Source: Anaerolineae bacterium (GTDB lineage Bacteria; Chloroflexota; Anaerolineae; Promineifilales; Promineifilaceae). From it: a DNA stretch of 64,000 nucleotides. Below the pieces are notes generated by a model. The model saw nothing but the letters and a program-made list of their open reading frames with translations. It was not told where the DNA came from and ran no database searches. Location of the stretch: the NCBI GenBank assembly GCA_030425205.1, contig JAUIAP010000021.1, forward strand, positions 49,584 through 113,583. Direction: 5' to 3'. The position numbers and the translations under genes were made by a program. Shown in pieces: positions 60,659 through 64,000 of the stretch (positions are counted from its first letter, which is position 1; each line of letters begins with the position of its first letter).

Positions 60659-62220
60659 CGTCTGTAGTATGTCGTTTCTAACTCATCGAGAAACGCTCGG
60701 CCCTCTTGGGTAATCTGCATCTCGGGCGTGATCAGATTCAGGTCATGCAGATAGCTGATAATCGTGCCAAATTTGGCGGGCCTCCAAATCTCATTGGGAT
60801 CAGCTTGATGCACATAGCGATCCCCCTCTTTCGTAAACCAGCAGCGGCGCAGGTCGTTCTTTTCGATCATCACCAAATCATGCTGGGTCAGTACAAACTG
60901 CCGCAAGATCGTTCGCAGAACCTCCCGCACCGACTTTTGCTCAATATCCTTGATGCCCCACAGTCGATAGAACCAGAGATCGGCCGAAAGCTGCCCCTCT
61001 AACTGTTTAAAACGCAAATCGCGCCGCTGTTGACCAAAACGCAGCCACAAATTGCCAAGCACCAAGCTAAACTGCGCCAGATAATCCTCTCGACATTGCG
61101 GATCAAATCCGTACTTAATCGCTAGCTCCGAATGTGAATCGGTTAACTCTCCCGCCCGTCCCATCGCGGCGACCAGTTGACCAAACGAGCCGTCCAGCCA
61201 CGCCCCGTCCTGTTCCAGAAAATAGCTCACCGTCTCGTCAATGCGCGCACCGTCCCACGCTGAAATGAACTGTTCAACCGTCGCTCCATCCCGTTCCCCT
61301 TTGAGATAGTCGGTGAACAAACCAAAGTAGCGCAGCAGCCAGCCACGAAACGACACCTGACCCTCGTAAATGCCCCAATAAAAAAGCATGTCGTCAAACG
61401 CAGATGACGCGCTCACCCGCTGGATTTCACCCGCGTTGTCGTAGTACCCGCCATACATATGGATGGAGCGCAAAATCTCTTCGTTGAATTCTGTGTCGTG
61501 CTGATTGCAATGGTCGATGCACCACAGCGTGAAGGCGAACGTATCGCGTCGATAGTCGCTGGGCTGACGCTGATCGAGGCGCAAGATCAGGCGACGATAA
61601 AAGAGCCGTTCATTCTCAAAATCCGCACTCCGCATATTGTCATAATCGTTGACCTGCCCCCACTCGCGCAGCACCTCTGTCGGCACGCGCTTCGCACCGC
61701 GATACTCCCTGTAGTAGGCTGGCTGCACGCGCCGATAGTGCTTTTCCAGTAACTCGTGCAGCTTTTTGCCGGCGTCGGTCAGCTTGTAAACTCCCTTTTC
61801 GCCCCGCTCGACCAATCCAAAGTTGTACGCGCTGCCAATATAGTACTGACCAAACACCCCCAGGTCCCGCTTCAACAGTCCAAAATCACACGTTTGCTGA
61901 CTAGCCTCTGGCTTTAGATGTCGCTTCACCGCCTCGACACCCGCAATCGAGCAGTCAAACTCGTTGAGGATCAGTCCCGTGCCCAAAGCGGTCTCATAGC
62001 GACGAAAGGCCGATTTAAATTGCTCATACGTCTCGCAATACTCTAGCTCACCAATCACCCAGCAGCAGTAGCTAAAGTGCCGCAACCTCGTTGCGTTGAA
62101 GATAATGCTCTTAATCAACAGTTCTTCAAGATGATCATGGAAGCGATTTAATCCCAGCGGATAGCGTCCGCCGCTTTCGATTTTTACGGGTGTTGTCCAT
62201 TTTGGTTGCCATGTGCTCAT
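60655..62220 (-). CDS. Unknown 521-aa protein paired with the PLD-family protein
   Basis: ATG 62220 has GAGGG about 7 bases upstream, and the stop overlaps the PLD gene start, so the two are made in step. I recognise no family. Visible: an N-terminal helical segment (FHDHLEELLIKSIIFNATRL), a winged-helix-like element (YNFGLVERGEKGVYKLTDAG), a large aromatic-rich middle (FDDMLFYWGIYEGQVSFRGW), and a second winged-helix-like end (FGTIISYLHDLNLITPEMQI). It lacks catalytic motifs, membrane helices and signals. A DNA- or RNA-binding recognition subunit for the PLD protein would fit but is inference. One octamer (60980). Confidence 0.75.
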   Translation of the reverse strand: MSTWQPKWTTPVKIESGGRYPLGLNRFHDHLEELLIKSIIFNATRLRHFSYCCWVIGELEYCETYEQFKSAFRRYETALGTGLILNEFDCSIAGVEAVKRHLKPEASQQTCDFGLLKRDLGVFGQYYIGSAYNFGLVERGEKGVYKLTDAGKKLHELLEKHYRRVQPAYYREYRGAKRVPTEVLREWGQVNDYDNMRSADFENERLFYRRLILRLDQRQPSDYRRDTFAFTLWCIDHCNQHDTEFNEEILRSIHMYGGYYDNAGEIQRVSASSAFDDMLFYWGIYEGQVSFRGWLLRYFGLFTDYLKGERDGATVEQFISAWDGARIDETVSYFLEQDGAWLDGSFGQLVAAMGRAGELTDSHSELAIKYGFDPQCREDYLAQFSLVLGNLWLRFGQQRRDLRFKQLEGQLSADLWFYRLWGIKDIEQKSVREVLRTILRQFVLTQHDLVMIEKNDLRRCWFTKEGDRYVHQADPNEIWRPAKFGTIISYLHDLNLITPEMQITQEGRAFLDELETTYYRR

Positions 62221-62260
62221 CGGTTAACCCTCAATGTACATAATGTAAGAGTGAAACACG

Positions 62261-63730
62261 TCATGTTTCTAGCCACGATCTTATACGACGAATTATGTTA
62301 GTGAGGAACGAGCGAATAGCTTCAATAATTCGTCGCCAAAGAGGTTTCTTGTCAGAGTCAAAAACTGTGTGTTGTGAATGCCATTCCTTAAACTCTTTTA
62401 ACGTCTCCCAACCACCGACGACAAAAGCAATAATCGAATTTCGCACCAAAGATTCAAAATCGACTAAATCTAGTGGGTTAACATCTTTTTCGAAGATCAC
62501 ACCGTGAGCAAGTTTGTTCCGAATTTTGAAGAGTTCATCAAATCGCTGCTTAAATGCTTTCTCAAGCTTTTCTGGATGCTTAAACTTTGCTGAAAATTGC
62601 TTGCTTAAGTTCCATTTGAGCGGCTCTTTACAGTCAACACCATGCTGCCTAGTAAGCGTTGCCACATATTCTGCATATCTGTTCTCTGATGTTTTGCCCT
62701 CAGAAAAAAGACACTCAACCGCTATTGCATACGATAGAAACGAATCTGCAATACTTGTTGAGGCATTCCCTTTGCCAAACCAAGAAATCGCACGCATGAG
62801 CCGCTCCGTTAATTGGTCAGCATCGCTCATTGAGCCGGTACTCTGAGCACGGCTAGATATTTTTGCATTGATTTGCGGTAGTCCAGCACGTTGCAGGTAG
62901 TTTACATCGTCATTGTCTATGATTACGGGTCTAACAGACTCGACTGATGTGTTGGTACAAATTCGCCTGCCTCCGCCTTGTGTAGGATCGTCACGAACGA
63001 AGAGTAGATGTTGCATACCGCCTGTATCAACTGCACCCACAATTCCGAAATGACGTTTTACCTTTACACCATGTTCGTCATAGTAGCTCGATAATAAGAA
63101 CACACGAATAATGGACAGTGACAGATCGGCTGCTTCCAGTGCCTGGCTCTCCGCCATTCGCCTACTAATGGCAGTCAGAGTGTCGTAGACTAAATAGGCA
63201 GTAGCTCGATCTTTTATTTCATCGCTTACATGCTTTGTGCTCTTTCTTTTCTCGAGGTCGTCGAGTAATTCTTGCAGCTGGGACGAATCAAGTGGATACA
63301 ACTTGCAGCGACCCAGCTGAATCATTTCTTTGACCTCAAGATTCGCAAGCGGTATGAAGACTTGCCATGAATGTAACTGTCCTTTTAGACTAGCTACTAA
63401 CTTCTCAGCCTCGCATCGGATAGCTCTCGGATCATCCGCATGACCTAGAACATAGCCCTTCTCGACACACTCGATGGCGTATGATTGCAATTGGCTGATA
63501 ATATCCTTTTCATCAAACACATTACCAAAGTATTCGAATGTCTTCTTCAAAACCGCAGATTCTCTGTCGCGCTGAAAAAGAACTGCTCTTGTAGCACCAT
63601 TGAGATTCAGACTGGTCAGCAAAGCGGTACTCTGATTTAAATCAGTCCGTATACGAGCATCGCCAAACTCTAGCGATCTAACGTATCCAAGAAACGCGCC
63701 GATGAGTCTCTCTTTTCTTCTAGTACACAT
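62261..63730 (-). CDS. HEPN-domain protein (ApeA-like), first gene of the defence-like operon
   Basis: Start at ATG 63730 (GGAG 5 bases upstream); the frame is open further but runs into transposase remnant. The 489-residue protein has an unassigned N-terminal region and a C-terminal all-helical domain (about 330-450). Helices ISWFGKGNASTSIADSFL and AIAVECLFSEG precede FKIRNKLAHGVIF, which carries the Arg-x4-His site of HEPN ribonucleases. The arrangement is like ApeA-type anti-phage RNases. The last 30 residues are basic and amphipathic (RRIIEAIRSFLTNIIRRIRS). It is AT-richer than its neighbours and has no octamer, suggesting recent arrival. It lies 40 bases before the 521-residue gene, so it may be the first operon gene or a separate unit. 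Confidence 0.75.
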   Translation of the reverse strand: MCTRRKERLIGAFLGYVRSLEFGDARIRTDLNQSTALLTSLNLNGATRAVLFQRDRESAVLKKTFEYFGNVFDEKDIISQLQSYAIECVEKGYVLGHADDPRAIRCEAEKLVASLKGQLHSWQVFIPLANLEVKEMIQLGRCKLYPLDSSQLQELLDDLEKRKSTKHVSDEIKDRATAYLVYDTLTAISRRMAESQALEAADLSLSIIRVFLLSSYYDEHGVKVKRHFGIVGAVDTGGMQHLLFVRDDPTQGGGRRICTNTSVESVRPVIIDNDDVNYLQRAGLPQINAKISSRAQSTGSMSDADQLTERLMRAISWFGKGNASTSIADSFLSYAIAVECLFSEGKTSENRYAEYVATLTRQHGVDCKEPLKWNLSKQFSAKFKHPEKLEKAFKQRFDELFKIRNKLAHGVIFEKDVNPLDLVDFESLVRNSIIAFVVGGWETLKEFKEWHSQHTVFDSDKKPLWRRIIEAIRSFLTNIIRRIRSWLET

Positions 63731-63747
63731 GGTTACTCCAAAATGTC

Positions 63748-63880
63748 TTATGAACTCAAGGTGGCAAGCACTTCCCGCGCCGCCTCCCGCACCGCCACAT
63801 CCTCCGCCGTCTCCCCAATCATCCCCAACGCCTTCACTGCCCCCTCCCGCGCCGCGTCGTTGATCTCCGTCGCCAAGAAC
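63748..63880 (-). pseudogene. HEAT-repeat-like C-terminal remnant
   Basis: The minus strand reads NDAAREGAVKALGMIGETAE and AREVLATLSS before a TAA, a pattern like the last HEAT repeat of a longer protein. Upstream it meets transposase sequence in another frame, so the gene's body has been cut away or displaced. Confidence 0.5.
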
Positions 63881-64000
63881 GCCACGCAAGCGACGCAGAA
63901 AAGCGCGCAATCCAGTCCAAATGCCTTCCAGTGTGTTGACATGAACTTGATGGAAATCGTCCCCGTCAGGGTCGCGTGCAAATTCATCACTGCCGTGGGC
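63877..64000 (-). mobile_element. 3' fragment of an IS1595-type (ISXO2-like) transposase
   Basis: From the right edge the minus strand reads HGSDEFARDPDGDDFHQVHV, then NTLEGIWTGLRAFLRRLRGV, the conserved end of ISXO2-like DDE transposases with the catalytic Glu in NTLEG. Beyond RRLRGV the family sequence stops and HEAT-like sequence begins in another frame. The 5' part lies outside the window, so its completeness upstream is unknown. Confidence 0.75.

Larger units (their letters stand above)
3997..60987. repeat. Dispersed palindromic octamer TCGGCCGA, about 58 copies
   Basis: Read by eye at starts: 3997, 4346, 4724, 5315, 7135, 7487, 7526, 7915, 9092, 9631, 10469, 11912, 12343, 12496, 13216, 13976, 13987, 15084, 16298, 16376, 18026, 20231, 20966, 21485, 23534, 26918, 27560, 28466, 29459, 31334, 32667, 35137, 44504, 45428, 45878, 46514, 46880, 47798, 48149, 48455, 48939, 49144, 49862, 50603, 51343, 51804, 52670, 52974, 54192, 54865, 56256, 56491, 56749, 57367, 59542, 59677, 60100, 60980. 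Most are flanked by A/T, often TTCGGCCGAA or ATCGGCCGAT. It occurs in all frames and both gene orientations, and also between genes. Confidence 0.9.

Noticed and set aside
1..64000. tRNA, rRNA and riboswitch genes
   Set aside because: No cloverleaf with conserved GTTCRA arm, no rRNA signature and no known riboswitch core was noticed on either strand by eye; a covariance search was not possible.

Overview
The window looks like chromosomal DNA of a Chloroflexota bacterium (Anaerolineae/Caldilineae-like). This rests on gene content: a BTAD-ATPase-TPR regulator, very long secreted beta-helix and Ig-rich proteins, AAA-like ATPases fused to TolB-type propellers, a CHASE4 hybrid kinase and an RHS locus. 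It was not tested by any search. Almost the whole window carries one palindromic octamer, TCGGCCGA, at about 58 sites where one or two are expected by chance.

Layout. 1-15.3 kb: two cell-surface beta-helix proteins (the first cut by the window edge), a BTAD-family regulator with a divergent small gene, a scar holding a truncated peptidase tail and a decayed CHASE4 hybrid histidine kinase, and a secreted protein with RTX calcium-binding repeats. 15.8-32.3 kb: a single gene for a roughly 5500-residue secreted multidomain protein with seven ~807-bp repeats, a VWA domain and seven cadherin-like repeats. 32.7-45.5 kb: a repeat-rich small secreted protein, then an RHS polymorphic-toxin locus on the minus strand (full RHS protein, candidate immunity gene, displaced orphan RHS core and tip pieces). 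One orphan copy is split by a ~2.6-kb serine-recombinase element. This block is almost free of the octamer, which suggests foreign origin.

45.8-54.2 kb: two translationally coupled AAA-like ATPases, a Tat-exported deacetylase-like protein, a beta-lactamase-fold serine hydrolase, remnants of a methyltransferase and a cytochrome P450, and an AraC regulator with a dihydrofolate-reductase-family protein. 54.3-63.7 kb: a minus-strand operon that looks like a defence island. In transcription order it holds a HEPN-domain protein, an unknown 521-aa protein, a two-HKD phospholipase-D-fold protein interrupted by one in-frame TAG, a small membrane protein, an SF1 helicase fused to a PLD nuclease (the domain pair of Mokosh type II), and an XRE regulator. 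Three of its junctions are 4-nt overlaps or 2-nt gaps. The right edge holds the 3' remnant of an IS1595-type transposase.

The best candidates for something undescribed are the helicase-PLD/PLD/HEPN operon, the octamer signal and the RHS cassette array. No tRNA, rRNA or CRISPR array was seen. Three in-frame stops that break otherwise intact genes are all TAG, although TAG also ends several normal genes here.
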